From assembly GCA_029215795.1 (NCBI GenBank), contig JARDYH010000003.1, forward strand, positions 12,716,001 to 12,780,000: a stretch of 64,000 nt of DNA, in the 5' to 3' direction. The DNA is from Anniella stebbinsi. Its lineage: Eukaryota > Chordata > Lepidosauria > Squamata > Anniellidae. Made by a program: the position numbers and the translations under genes. The notes under the pieces were generated by a model. It searched no databases, was not told where the DNA came from, and was given only the letters and a program-made list of their open reading frames with translations. This document shows, one piece after another, positions 1 to 10,835 of this stretch. The first letter of the stretch is position 1. Every line of letters begins with the position of its first letter.

Positions 1-539
1 CCATATACCGCTTTCATTGTGCTATATCCTGCTTTTTATTCCACATCTATAATTATTTAAACAAGGTGTCAATCTGGCTGTAGTTTGGGGGTTTGAGGGC
101 TCCCATCTGGTTTGGACTCTGGTCCTCCGAACTTCCTGGGTTCAAATTCTCATACCATCTCTCTTTGTTTATGTATAAATAATTGAAAATCTTCTGATCT
201 GAAGTATGAGTGGATGTCCCCTGTCCCATTTCATTATGGTCCCATAGGTTGGGTCTGCCTTGCTTTCTACTCCATTTGCTTTAACACAGAGATTCCTAAA
301 ATTAACATCAGAATTGGCATATTCTTGCTTCTCTCCACCCCTTTCAGTCACTCATGCACACAGCCACACAGGCACATACACACATTGATTAAAATTCCAC
401 CCAATAAGGAATATCAATGCGGACACATGATCCTATCAGGCTTCTATTTTCATTGTGATTTAATCTGTGTATGTATGGGTTGTATAAATTGATAACCTGG
501 AAGCAGTGGGGAAGTATTTAACCACTCTGCAATTAAAAA

Positions 540-790
540 TAAAATAAAATACAAATTCACATTATTTTTAACATTTCTTTCACAAAATATGTATTTTTGT
601 ATGCATTTTTACGCCAAAATAGGCATTTCTGTATTCATTTAACACTAACAATATACATTTTCCTACTCATTTTAACCCAAAATATGCATGTTGTTAGGTT
701 CTTTCAGCCAAGAACTATATTACACAATTCGGAGAAGTACAAAAACCAAAGGATAATTATGTTCCGATCGGCATGTTCATCCAGGAAGTG
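540..790. repeat. AT-rich repeat with ATATGCATTTT motifs
   Basis: Repeated AAATATGTATTTTTGTATGC-like segments about 40-50 bp apart, ending GAAGTACAAAAACC. Related in style to 41690-42030 and 17820-18250. Confidence 0.4.
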
Positions 791-799
791 CGATTGATG

Positions 800-2940
800 C
801 TGGTTAAAAATGCGGCCTGAACAAAATCTTTGTACATGCCTACCGTCACCACACTTTTGTGGCACCACACCTATGTCAGAGTGTCCTCTATTCATCTCTC
901 TCCCTCTCTTCCTGTTTTATTCCCCCCCCCCCCCCGTTTCTTAAAATGGTGACTCTCAAAAGCCAGCATTTAATGGAATTTGGTCAGCACAATGTGGCGG
1001 CCTGTTTCAGGAGATTGATGCTTTTAGACATTTCGTGGTGGGTGTGTATATGGCATGAGGGAGAGATGGCTGTTTGTTCCCACTTCATCAATGGTGTGAG
1101 ACAGCTAAGGCTTAGCAGTGTAAATCAACTCAAATAGCCCAAGGACCTGGCTAGAACCTTAAGTCTTTACTAAAGAGAGAGAAGGGGGTAGGGGGAGAGA
1201 CAATTGGAAGGTTGTTTCAACTGTACACTCCCTCACTCCACATTTCCATGTTTCCCTTCATCCTACCACCACCCTCCCCACACTGACGCCACCACTGGCC
1301 TTCTCAAGTTTAACCTGCCACGTGCTTGCTTTGAAATCCTACTCAAGCCACAGTGGCCTGGAGGCCTCTACCAAGAGAGCATACAACTAATACCTATAAT
1401 GCATGAAGTACATGGAGATTATATAGGGGCAAAATGTTGACAATGATTAAGTATATCTTCCTCTCAAATAGTTTACAAGAACTTCATAGTCAAAGCTATT
1501 TAGATTTAGATTTAGAAGAAGCAGGTTCCAAATCTTCAGATCTCCCATTCTCAGACAGAACAGCAGATTCCTATGCATTTATTTTACCGGCAGGCAGAAA
1601 ACATGCTATTTCATGCTTAGGAAGCAAACCCCGTTCATCCTATGGAACATGAAGAATTGTTCTGCCAATAAACTGGTTCAATGATACCGGCTCAGTTGCT
1701 AGGGGGAGGCATCGCAAGGTGTTGGATGAATAAACTAGCACACCTGAACTCAACCCCTCACCCCATCCCATTAGAATCAGTATTTATCTGGCATCAGAAT
1801 TTTCATAAATCAAGTCACTAAACGTGACATCGTGGTTTCTAGACACCATGAATGAATCCGAAATCAATTTCACATGATTTTTTGGGAGGGAAGAAACTTA
1901 GCAAGCATCATAACAGAAAAGGGTTATGTTAGTTAGGGATATAACCAGGATCTAGCCATTGGAAAAACTTAAATCTTCTAGAAAACATATAGATAAGAAG
2001 ATGTGGCCATGATTAGAGACCAGATGAAAGGCAACTGGGAGCTTGACTTTAGCCACTTAGCTTTCCAAAGGAAGAGCGGGATATAAGCTAAACAAACGGA
2101 CACACAAACAAACTGTAGCAGTGTCCCAAGACTGACAGCATTCCTCATCCAGCACAGCCTCCATTTCAACTTCCACTTTTACAAAGAACAAGTCACTAGT
2201 TTACACGATCTCTGTTTAATCTACCTTGCCTTCCAAAGTTCAGGTCACCAAGACTACGAGCCAAACACAGCAGGAGATTTGCAATCGATCTCCTGAGTTC
2301 ACAAAGCAAAGATTTTTTTGTTAAAGTAGCCAGGGGTGGCTTGGAGTTTGATAGAGCAATGGCACCAGGGCCTTTAACTTTTTCTCCCATGCCATGTTAC
2401 CCATTGACATCCTCTCTATGGTGGAAAACTATTGGACTAGTGAGAAGGAAAACACAAGTATCTGTATCATGCCTGTCTTTCGTTCCCCACCTGGCAGAGC
2501 TAGTAGGAAGGTTTGTTCAGGGAGGATCCAACAGTGTCAGGCCACTAGGGCTGTTGATGTTGAATTGCATTAGTGGAAATGAAGGCTTGTGCGACATCAG
2601 TAAGACATGTAAGTGTTGCTGACGTTGCACAAGCATGGGCTTCTGCTAGCCTAACATCAATTGTGCTAGCGACCATATAGCATTACATCATTCCCTTTGG
2701 TTTGAGAGCAGGGCTGGAAGATATCACAGGGGAAAGGACTTAGTATCCCCACACTCACTGGTACTGGTCCATTAAAAGTACAGTATCCCCATCCCAAAAA
2801 TGTACAGCTGCATTAGTGCTTAAAAAACACTGGGAGATCTGACCATGTTTCTCTGGCATCACATTGGTATTGACTCTATATTTCAAGACCACAATATAAG
2901 GAAAAATATACAGAAAGAAATCACAAAGTGAGCTTAAAAA
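800..2940. other. SOX5 intron 1, no gene seen
   Basis: Mostly unique AT-rich sequence with short homopolymers. A possible small MITE at 2540-2670 has GCTTGTGCGACATC / GACGTTGCACAAGC. No exon or RNA gene is supported. Confidence 0.5.
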
Positions 2941-2944
2941 TTGT

Positions 2945-3170
2945 TGATCAAACCCAAAAGGCCCACAGTTGCTGCCAGCTCATACTAGGGATTGAACCTG
3001 GGACCATCTCCATACAAACCAAATCCTCTTCTGACTTCTAGTCAGACAACTAGTCCATCTAGCCCAGAATTGTCAACACTGACTGGCAGTGACTCCCCAA
3101 GGTTTTAGGCAGAATTTTTTTCCATCCCTACCTGGAGATGCCGGGCATTGAATCTGATCAAAGGCCAATT
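2945..3170 (-). repeat. tRNA-derived SINE, second family, minus strand
   Basis: In reverse orientation it carries CCCAGGTTCAATCCC (B-box-like), then CATCTCCAGGTAGGGATGG, GCCAGTCAGTGTTGACAAT and GGGCTAGATGGACTAG. This is a tRNA-headed SINE with a CR1/L2-like end. Diverged and internally rearranged. Confidence 0.6.
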
Positions 3171-3369
3171 AACACTGCCATGTATGACTCATTTTTGACC
3201 CAGTGAACCCAATGGCAAATGAGCAAGCCAACATGTCCCTGCCCAAAGCCTAAGGAGGGAGGCGACAGAGGTTTGACTCACCGAGCGGAAACCTTCAATC
3301 AATCATAAAACTGGTTCATAAAAATATCATAAAACCGGTTCATAAAACAGCTCAGATTGGCTTCATTAG

Positions 3370-3370
<1 letters not shown>

Positions 3371-3410
<40 letters not shown>
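3371..3410. repeat. (AG)n microsatellite
   Basis: About 20 uninterrupted AG units. Confidence 0.97.
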
Positions 3411-3411
<1 letters not shown>

Positions 3412-3448
3412 ATGACAATATGAACCAGCAATGATGCACAAGCAAGTC

Positions 3449-3671
3449 TGGTCCTACCATTTGGCAAAATGAGGCAGCTGCCTCAAATGTCATATGTTTT
3501 GGTACAGAAGTGCTAGTGAGGTATGTGTGCCTGCCTTGCCTTCCTAAGCTAGCCTCTTACTAGCACTGTAGTAACATCCAGCTGCCAGCCCAATTGCCTC
3601 CTGTACATGGAAGGAGGAGGAATGCTATGTAGTCCTTTACCTCAGGCAGCAAAATGTCTTGGTTAGCCTTG
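3449..3671. mobile_element. MITE with AGGCAGCTGCCTC ends, copy 1
   Basis: Left end GGTCCTACCATTTGGCAAAA with GAGGCAGCTGCCTC; right end CCTCAGGCAGCAAAATGTCT then GGTTAGCCTTGG. Related to the element at 47201-47505. The imperfect terminal inverted repeat suggests a hAT-type MITE. Confidence 0.6.
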
Positions 3672-3674
3672 GGC

Positions 3675-5015
3675 ACAAGTTATCGGGTTCCCAGTTCATT
3701 CGACATTAACCACTGTCTCCCCATCATTGAACCTTAAAACTGACTGTGACTTGCTTCACATTTTACAAGGTCATCATGTTAGTGATAGGTACACCATGCT
3801 TAAAGATATAAAAGCATGATGAAAAGATCCATATTCTCAAACAGGAGATAAGGCACAGTCAGTCTATGGGCTGCATCTGGCTCACTTATGCATGGCCCAA
3901 AAAGGAGGAAATTCATCACCCAAAAAGCAGTCAAAAGAGGACACAAATTTATATAAATTTTGCACATAATTTATATGTATAGATGTAAAGGTGAAATTAT
4001 TATAATTTAATTAGAAATACAGTAAGTATCACAATAATGCAGAAGCTTGTGACAGATTGACCTGTGTGCCTACCAGTTCAGTCTCCTTTCCAGATGTGAA
4101 CTGCTGTTGCACAACTGTTCTTATGGTTCATTACCTTTAAAGTAGAACTGGACAGGACAGCCCTCCAAATAGAGGACAGCCCTCTGTAAAAGAGGTCACA
4201 TGGCCACACTCTCACAGGGGCTGCCCATTTTGTACCCAACAAGGAGTCCTCTCCTTATGCTCATCAACTGCTTATTCCTGTGCATGAGCCAAAAAAAGTC
4301 AAAATCTGAGAGTACAGATGAAGTGTATAGTAAAAGGGAGGTTCTGCCAAAATCTTTGTCAATTTTCTCCCTTGTATCACAACTTACATAGGTGTGAGTC
4401 ACAGAATGGAATCAATCTTGCCAACCTTTCAGCCCTCAGTCAATTAACAATAGAGTCCCTGTAAAAATCTAGATGCTGAGCAGGGAACTAAACACATGGT
4501 GAACATACATAAGGAGCTTCAGCCAATCAGATCTCCCTGAAACATGTTCCTGAGAGTTTAGGAACATGAATTAGCATAGTTTATATGTCTCTGAATCTGA
4601 TCTCAGGCCATTCCTTGAGAACCTGGGGTATTAAATCAAAAGCTAACATTAGCTGTTCACAGTTTGCTACCCAGGTGGTCTGTCGGTGAGATGTGTTTAT
4701 CTGTATTGTTGGTGTATGTAGTTGTAAAGTTGATATGACCATGATGGTTGAAACAACAAATAATCATTCAAAACATAGTTTAGCACTGTGCATTCCCATC
4801 TTCCCCTCTGGCATGACTGCAAGGAAGAGTTCAGAAGCTTTTGCTTCCATTTGAGATTCACTACAGCTTGCCATGTCATCCACACTCAATCATCTGTGGC
4901 TTAATTTACTATAGTTTATTGAAACAAATCAACTTCAAACCATAGTTTAAGAAGCTGGCTTATTTTCAACAAACCATAGTTAAGATTAGCCACAGTTTAC
5001 AGGTCGGACTTCACA
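3675..5015. other. SOX5 intron 1, no gene seen
   Basis: AT-rich. AGGACAGCCCTC repeats around 4155-4195 and AAACCATAGTTTAAG-like motifs near 4890-4980 look like old MITE debris. Nothing else is supported. Confidence 0.45.
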
Positions 5016-5019
5016 CTAA

Positions 5020-5494
5020 GGCCCTTTCCACACCATAGGCTGCACAGAATGCGACGGCCCAGGCTTCTACCGGGCCGTTGCAACTCGCGCCAGCCATTTT
5101 ATTTTTGACGATCCACAGAGGTGCGCACGAGTGCTCCTGCACAAAAGTACGTATATTTTGTTTTTAAAAGATGCCACGCGATCGCGCCCCTCTCCCCCTG
5201 CCATCCTGGGGATGGCAATTTCACTGTCCTCCCCCTGCCCCCTTCATGGCCATCGGTGCAGCCACGCTTACTCACGGGTAAGCGTGGCTGCTCCCGGGAT
5301 GGGCAGCCACACCAGCCGCCCATCTCGCTGCCCTCCCGGAAGCAGGGAACAAAGCAGGATAATAGTGCTCCCTGGGCTCCCAGGAAAAAGGAGGGCTGGC
5401 CCCTGCCTGCTTGCAGGATGCTCTGTGCGTCATGCAGACTCTCTGTGAGCAGGCAGGGGCAGCCCCGGGAAAAATGGCTGGTGCAGAAAGGGCC
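5020..5494. mobile_element. GC-rich element with GGCCCTTTC inverted ends
   Basis: A 475-bp GC-rich block in AT-rich surroundings, bounded by GGCCCTTTCCACAC and GTGCAGAAAGGGCC. Internal inverted repeats such as GCCACGCTTACTC / GGGTAAGCGTGGC near 5275 are present. Long frames inside it on both strands are GC-driven. No clear target duplication is visible, so its superfamily is unknown. Confidence 0.55.
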
Positions 5495-5499
5495 ATTAT

Positions 5500-7330
5500 G
5501 TGGTTAACCTAATACAAAAGCTTCCCAACTCCTCCTTGAGGCTGCGCTGGAGGAGAGCGATCCAGTCTGAAGCTCCACTGAAGTTCAACCTCATAACGCT
5601 GAAACATAGTTGAGTGTAACATGCTAAGCGAGCAGATGAGTTTACTAAGTGGAACACCAGAGCCATGGCATACGCAATTGTCAGAAAAGTCTGAAGCAGC
5701 TCTTGGTCAAAATGACTGCAATTTGTGTTGAATGTATATCTACCATCAATCTTTTGTTCCCATCGTTATGATATTAAAGGAGGACAGCTGTCCTGATTTA
5801 AAGCTGTATATTTAGCTCAAATGGAAAAGTGTTAAAATCTCAGCATGTCTTTGGTCCATTAACTTCCATCCTGATTTAACACGCTCCATAGTGCTTGGGC
5901 AACAGACATCACTATACAACTTATTCCTAAGCAAACAGTGTTTTGTTTCCATAAACCATCTGGGGTGGTCAGGGCCACTTGCCTGTAGTAGCTTAATACA
6001 CTTGGCCATTTTTGAGACAGAGAACTAAGAAACTTTTCTTCATTGCGGGGGGGGGGGGGATGCCCATTTTGGGTGAGGGGGAAGGAGACCGCTATCGAAG
6101 GAGGAAGAGGATTTTGGCCGTAGTAGTTGTTTTCATTATTCAGTCGAAGAAAAATCATTGGCTATGCAAGGTTTTATTAACACACACACACATATATATA
6201 TACACACACACTTCCCCCCCTAAAGGTACCAACAAAAGTGATACCATTCATAAACTTGGACAGTGCTCCCTTTCATATACACAGAGCCTCTATGAGCTGC
6301 TCAAACCGAGCACCAAGAAAATGGATGGAATCTAGTTTGTATAAATTGTGAAAGTGGGCATTGCAAAACAGGCTCCTTGTATTCAGACAAGGTGCCTACA
6401 TTTTAGCCTTCAAACACAGGCATTGAGGCAATCATTTAGCATTTGAAGCTAAATGATGAAGGCATTCACAGCTCCCAGAAAATATTCCACTAATCTCCCC
6501 CAGATGTATAATTAAGGTAGAAAAAGAAAATTGCAAATAGTGAAATGTGCTTCATAAAAGACCCAGTTCACACATGACACAGCCACGAACTGAGGTTTGC
6601 CACAGAACATTTGCTCAACAGTGAGCCGCAACCAATCTTGGCTGACTCTCTAGTGTACTTGTACAATTGTGTGTTTGTGTGCTTCATTAATGTATATTAG
6701 ACTTTATCATTTTTAAAACTCTTATAGTTGTGTTCATTCATCTCAACAATCAAAAGATAATCCTGTTCTGGTAGTTTCATGTTTTGTTTGCTTTTAAATA
6801 TGCACACACTATGCATCATAGAGGAAGATCAGGGGTAGAGGGAGAGGATTCTGTAGCCCTTTTCCCCTTATGCCATCTTTCAACTGGGAATTGTCATGCC
6901 ACTAAGAGCTTTTGTAATAACCAGAAGGAAAGATATGGGTACCCATATCTTTTCTCATAAAAGATGTCAAGCATCTACAGTTGGCTTTCCTCATGATGAG
7001 AGGATTCACATGGAAACGTCTAGCAAGTTCCATGTTGGCCCGCTGTCCTACTTTACAGAGGACAGTTCTCTATTTTGTACAGCTGGAAGAGGACAGCCCT
7101 GTATTTGAAAGTGCCCTCTGTTTGACAGACAGTCCAGTCCAACTCTGGTTGAAAGTTTTTTTTAAAAAACGCATATGAAGAGGCCTTGAAGTTGTCCATC
7201 AACACTGAACACCTAGACAGCAAACTGAGTAGGCACACAGGTCACCTAGTCTGTCTTTTCTACTATGGTGAGATGTCTTGTATTTCTATTTAAATAATAG
7301 TTATTATTTCTAATTTTGCACCTATGCATA
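5500..7330. other. SOX5 intron 1, no gene seen
   Basis: No recognisable gene or exon. AGGACAG-type repeat traces near 7055-7105, otherwise unique AT-rich sequence. Confidence 0.45.
6180..6212. repeat. (CA)n/(TA)n microsatellite
   Basis: ACACACACACATATATATAT followed by ACACACAC. Confidence 0.9.
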
Positions 7331-7332
7331 TA

Positions 7333-7690
7333 ATTTTATTTATTTGTTTGTTTGTTTATATAAGCTGCTTCTATACTAGCTGACATCCCAGGATTTCCAA
7401 ATGGTTTACTTAAAAACACATGCAATGCAATGTAAAAACAGTGTAACACAATAAATACCTTTAAAATACTACAACAAAAGCAGTGAAACAGTACAGTGCT
7501 GTGATTGATTACAAACCAAGGAACGGCTGAGTGAACAAATGTATTTTCAAGAGGCATTTGAAGCGAGCCACAGTTTCTGCCTCTTGAACACATGTAGCAG
7601 GGTGTCCCAGAAGATGGGTGCCACAACCAAGAAGGTCCACTTATGTGCCATTGCCTGACAACACACTGTTGGTCATGGAACAACCAATAA
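7333..7690 (-). repeat. Old LINE 3' part, minus strand
   Basis: Starts with an (ATTT/GTTT)n tail on the plus strand and includes CCATTTGGAAATCCTGGGAT (reverse), a typical LINE 3' end. Coding-like sequence near 7560-7680 is too diverged to assign to a clade. Confidence 0.45.
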
Positions 7691-8014
7691 GGCTTCTTCA
7701 GAAGATCTCAGGGGTTGATTCTGGTGTATAAAGGGGAAGGCAGTTATGCAAATTGGTGTATAAGTGGTCACTTTATTATCTTGCTAAGCGTATTTTGCAC
7801 TCTAGGGGGCTACAGTGAAGTTTCATGGCCAACTCTAACCACTACACCACACTTTTTCCTCTTATATATGGTTCCCTCTTCCACTTCCATATTAGTGATT
7901 TTTTATGGCTTAACAAGCAATTTCTCTAGAATTAAAGAGATGGATTTCAGCAGGGGAAATGAAGGACATAGCTCTGATCTTGCACTTTTTTTTACTCTCA
8001 ATGTGAAAAATGTA

Positions 8015-8110
8015 TTCAATTTTATTTATGAAATTATATGTTGCCTTTTTACATGGACAAAACACTCCAAGTTAGTTACAAGCCAAGATAAATAGTAAAA
8101 ATAGCTACAA
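8015..8110 (-). repeat. LINE 3' end fragment, minus strand
   Basis: TTTTATTTATGAAATTATAT, then AGTTAGTTACAAGCC and an AAAATAGCTACAATG stretch, resembles the tail of a LINE in reverse orientation. Short and diverged. Confidence 0.4.
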
Positions 8111-8169
8111 TGAAGCTACAATGAAAACAAGGTATAAAACACACACAAAACTACTAAATGAAAAGACCA

Positions 8170-8392
8170 GGGCAGGATCTACACTGCTGTTTTAAAGCAC
8201 TTTAAAGCACTTTATAACAGTAGTGACAACCGTTTTGGAGTGTGTCCTGGGCCCCAACAGTTGTCAGTACTGTTATAAACCGCTTTAAAGTGCTTTATAA
8301 CAGTAGTGACAACTGCTGGGGCCCAGGACACACTCCAAAACAGTTGTCACTATTGTTATAAAGCTCTTTAAAACAGCAGTGTAGATCCACCC
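8170..8392. mobile_element. Palindromic MITE with GGATCTACACTGCTG ends
   Basis: GGCAGGATCTACACTGCTGT on the left pairs with ACAGCAGTGTAGATCCACCC on the right. Inside, TTTATAACAGTAGTGACAAC occurs twice and GGAGTGTGTCCTGGGCCCC pairs with its inverse. Nearly the whole 223 bp can fold back. A shorter relative lies at 53425-53550. Confidence 0.72.
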
Positions 8393-8661
8393 AAGTGTTC
8401 AAAGTAACAACAGACCATTATATGCATCCACGTTGGTGAAGAAAGTGCTAAAAAAACCAGGGAATTCTTCACTTGGGAGTGGGGAACAGTAATAGGGGTA
8501 GCTTGATGGATTTCTCTGGGCAGGGAATTCCGAGTGAGGGTACTAAAACAGTTCCCCTCCCCACCACTGACTATACTTCTGTAAAAAAGGGGGTGAATAA
8601 TAAAAGCTCTCCAGTTCATCTAGGCTCTAAATTCCAGGGGACAGGGAGATGTCTATTTATG

Positions 8662-8957
8662 TAGGGTGACCATATTTTGGAAACCAAAAAGGAGGACAAC
8701 ATGGTTGGCCCCCAAGGGGATGTTCCCACCAACATGTCTGCCCCCAGGGGGCGTGTTCAGCACCAAGAGGTTGTACCCACCTGAACATAGCCTTGGTCCC
8801 ATGTCTAATTTTACAGCACACAATCAAGATAAATCTATTTTACATAACATCTTAATGTTAAAATCACTGAAATAACAAGTGAGACATCTGAAAGGAAAGG
8901 TGCTGTGCTTGCCCAGCATTTCTTAGCTAAAAACTTGAGTTCCCCTTGATGACAAGG
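8662..8957. mobile_element. Old repeat starting TAGGGTGACC, left part
   Basis: Begins TAGGGTGACCATATTTTGG and includes GGAGGACAACATGG. The first bases resemble the ends of the MITE family at 45-57 kb, but the body is different. It is interrupted by hAT copy A and seems to continue after 9855. Confidence 0.45.
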
Positions 8958-8965
8958 GTTGAAAC

Positions 8966-9846
8966 TAGGGATGTGCATGGACCCCCAAAATCGAATTGGA
9001 ACTGGAACCGGAACTGGTGCCTTGGATCGAATTGGAGGCTTCCCGGTTCGGTTCGGAGCCGATTCCGATCCGAAAATCGGACGTCCGATTTTCGGATCGG
9101 ATATCATTTTAGGTGTTTTCACCATAAGCTTACATTGGGGGAAAGAAAGCTTTCCCCCAATGCAAGCCTATGGCGAAAACATGGGGGCAGGTGAGTGGGG
9201 ACCTAACTCCTCCCCCTCCCCCTCCCCCTCCCTCCCACTCGTGCTCCTTACCTGATGAGGCACCCGCTTCCATCCACTGGCCCTTTCTACTGAGAAACAG
9301 GCTTTGTGGCCTGCCTCTCAGTAGCGCACCAGACCACCTGGCGCTCTACTGAGAGGCAGGTCACGAAGCCTGTTTCTCAGTAGAAAAGACCAGCGGATGG
9401 AAGCGGTTGCCCTAGCAGGTAAGTGGGGCCCTCCCCCTCACGCTCCTTACTTGCTGCCTCCTTACTGCCGTCCACTGCTTCCCAACTACTGAGAAACAAG
9501 CCTTGAGGCCTGTTCCACAGTAGAGCGAGAGCGTGCCGAGTGATGATGTCACCTGGCGTGCCGGCGCTCTATTGCGGAACAGGCTGCAAGGCCTGTTTCT
9601 CAGTAGTACGGAAGCAGCGGGCGGCAGTGGACAGCAGCAAGGAGGCAACATGTAAGGAGTGTGAGTAGGGGGAGGGGGGAGGAGGTCTGATCCTCCAATC
9701 TTTTCTGATCCAGATTAGGTCCTTTCGGATCAGATCGGATGAGATTGGACGATCCAGCTGCGGGGACTGGAATCGGATAATTTTATCCGATTTGAGCTGG
9801 TTCGGGTCCAGATTGTGGACCGAACCTGATCCAGTGCACACCCCTA
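8966..9846. mobile_element. Non-autonomous hAT-like element, copy A
   Basis: This 881-bp element has terminal inverted repeats TAGGGATGTGCA and TGCACACCCCTA. It is flanked by a perfect 8-bp target-site duplication GTTGAAAC (8958-8965 and 9847-9854). An 8-bp duplication with YAGGG-type ends is the hallmark of the hAT superfamily. Both subterminal parts are full of ATCGGA/TCCGAT motifs. Inside are a short palindrome centred on AAAGCTTT near 9150 and two large hairpins (about 9246-9424 and 9441-9663), whose outer edges read like CTTACC and GGTAAG or close variants. No transposase frame is present, so it must have been moved in trans. It sits inside an older repeat that begins TAGGGTGACC at 8662. 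Confidence 0.9.
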
Positions 9847-9854
9847 GTTGAAAC

Positions 9855-10235
9855 TACTCAAGGTGCAAGACCCCAAAGAGGAGGTTTGACAAACTGTTTG
9901 AAGGGTATGGCTCCAGTGTTGTGTTTTTTAAAAAATAATAATTTTAAAACCTCAAACTTTTAAAAAAATCCTTAAAATCAACAGATGAACAGACTTGCTC
10001 AAAATGTGGCATGGCTAAAGCCCTACTTAAGAGCTATCATGGTGCCAAGTTTCATCTCCTTATTTTTCAACATGATGGGGATATATATATATATATATAC
10101 CTCATTTTTTAAAAAAAAAATCCTAAAAATCAGCAGATGAATGGAACTGCTTAAAATTGGCATGGCTAAAGCCGTTCCTAAGGGCTATCATCATGCCAAG
10201 TTTCATCTCTTTATCTTTAAAAAATGACAGAGATG
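9855..10235. repeat. Continuation of old repeat with a two-copy tandem duplication
   Basis: Two similar stretches of about 120 bp (9962-10080 and 10111-10232) share AATCAGCAGATGAA-like, CATGGCTAAAGCC and TGCCAAGTTTCATCTC motifs. They are separated by an (AT)n run. This is a tandem duplication within a dispersed repeat. Confidence 0.7.
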
Positions 10236-10249
10236 TAACCATTTTTGTT

Positions 10250-10530
10250 CATTCCCTTTGACTATAAAGTAGAGCTCCCTTTGGGTGGGGGGTGGATGAG
10301 ACAAATCTGGATTTTTCTTCAAATTTCATAACCCCCCCCCCCTTCCTGGATTTGTTGTGATTGTGCAAATTATGGCCTGACACAAAAACACACACAAAAA
10401 GTTCCCAGAGTTTGGGGAAAACTTGCAGCTCAGCCCACAAATGCAAACCTAGTCAGGCACACTGCAGAACTCCATTGAGCCAAAGAAGAATTAGATTTCC
10501 CGGCAATGGTCGTCCCTACTCATGCCTGCC
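10250..10530. repeat. Dispersed repeat with TTGTGCAAATT motifs, copy 1
   Basis: Contains GTGATTGTGCAAATTATGGC, AGTTCCCAGAGTTTGGGGAA, CCACAAATGCAAACCTAGTC and GGCAATGGTCGTCCCTACTC. The same order of motifs recurs at 35693, 48560 and 53890. Confidence 0.55.
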
Positions 10531-10835
10531 CCTTATGGTCCCCTTATCAGGGCTTCAAACAAACTCGTGAAACAACACCCTCTTCTGACATTGTGTTTCA
10601 GTATGCACTGCCAGAAATGGAGCAGTGGGAGCTGTAGCAATTAATAAAACTTACTGTAAAAAACCCCACTCCCCCATGAACGTCAGCCTGGAGAAGGAAA
10701 AAACCTCTTTCTCAGTGACTGCTGATAGTCATTGCCAGTACTGATTGGCAAGGAGCACTACGTCTCCTGAGCCCACTCAAAGGTACAGGTGGGCCAACCC
10801 TGGAAGAATTCAGGGCTGGGGTGGCTTGTGGGTTT

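Noticed and set aside
5121..5507. Overlapping frames of 128, 105, 74 and 74 codons
   Set aside because: All are GC-driven frames in the element at 5020-5494, with no homology recognised.
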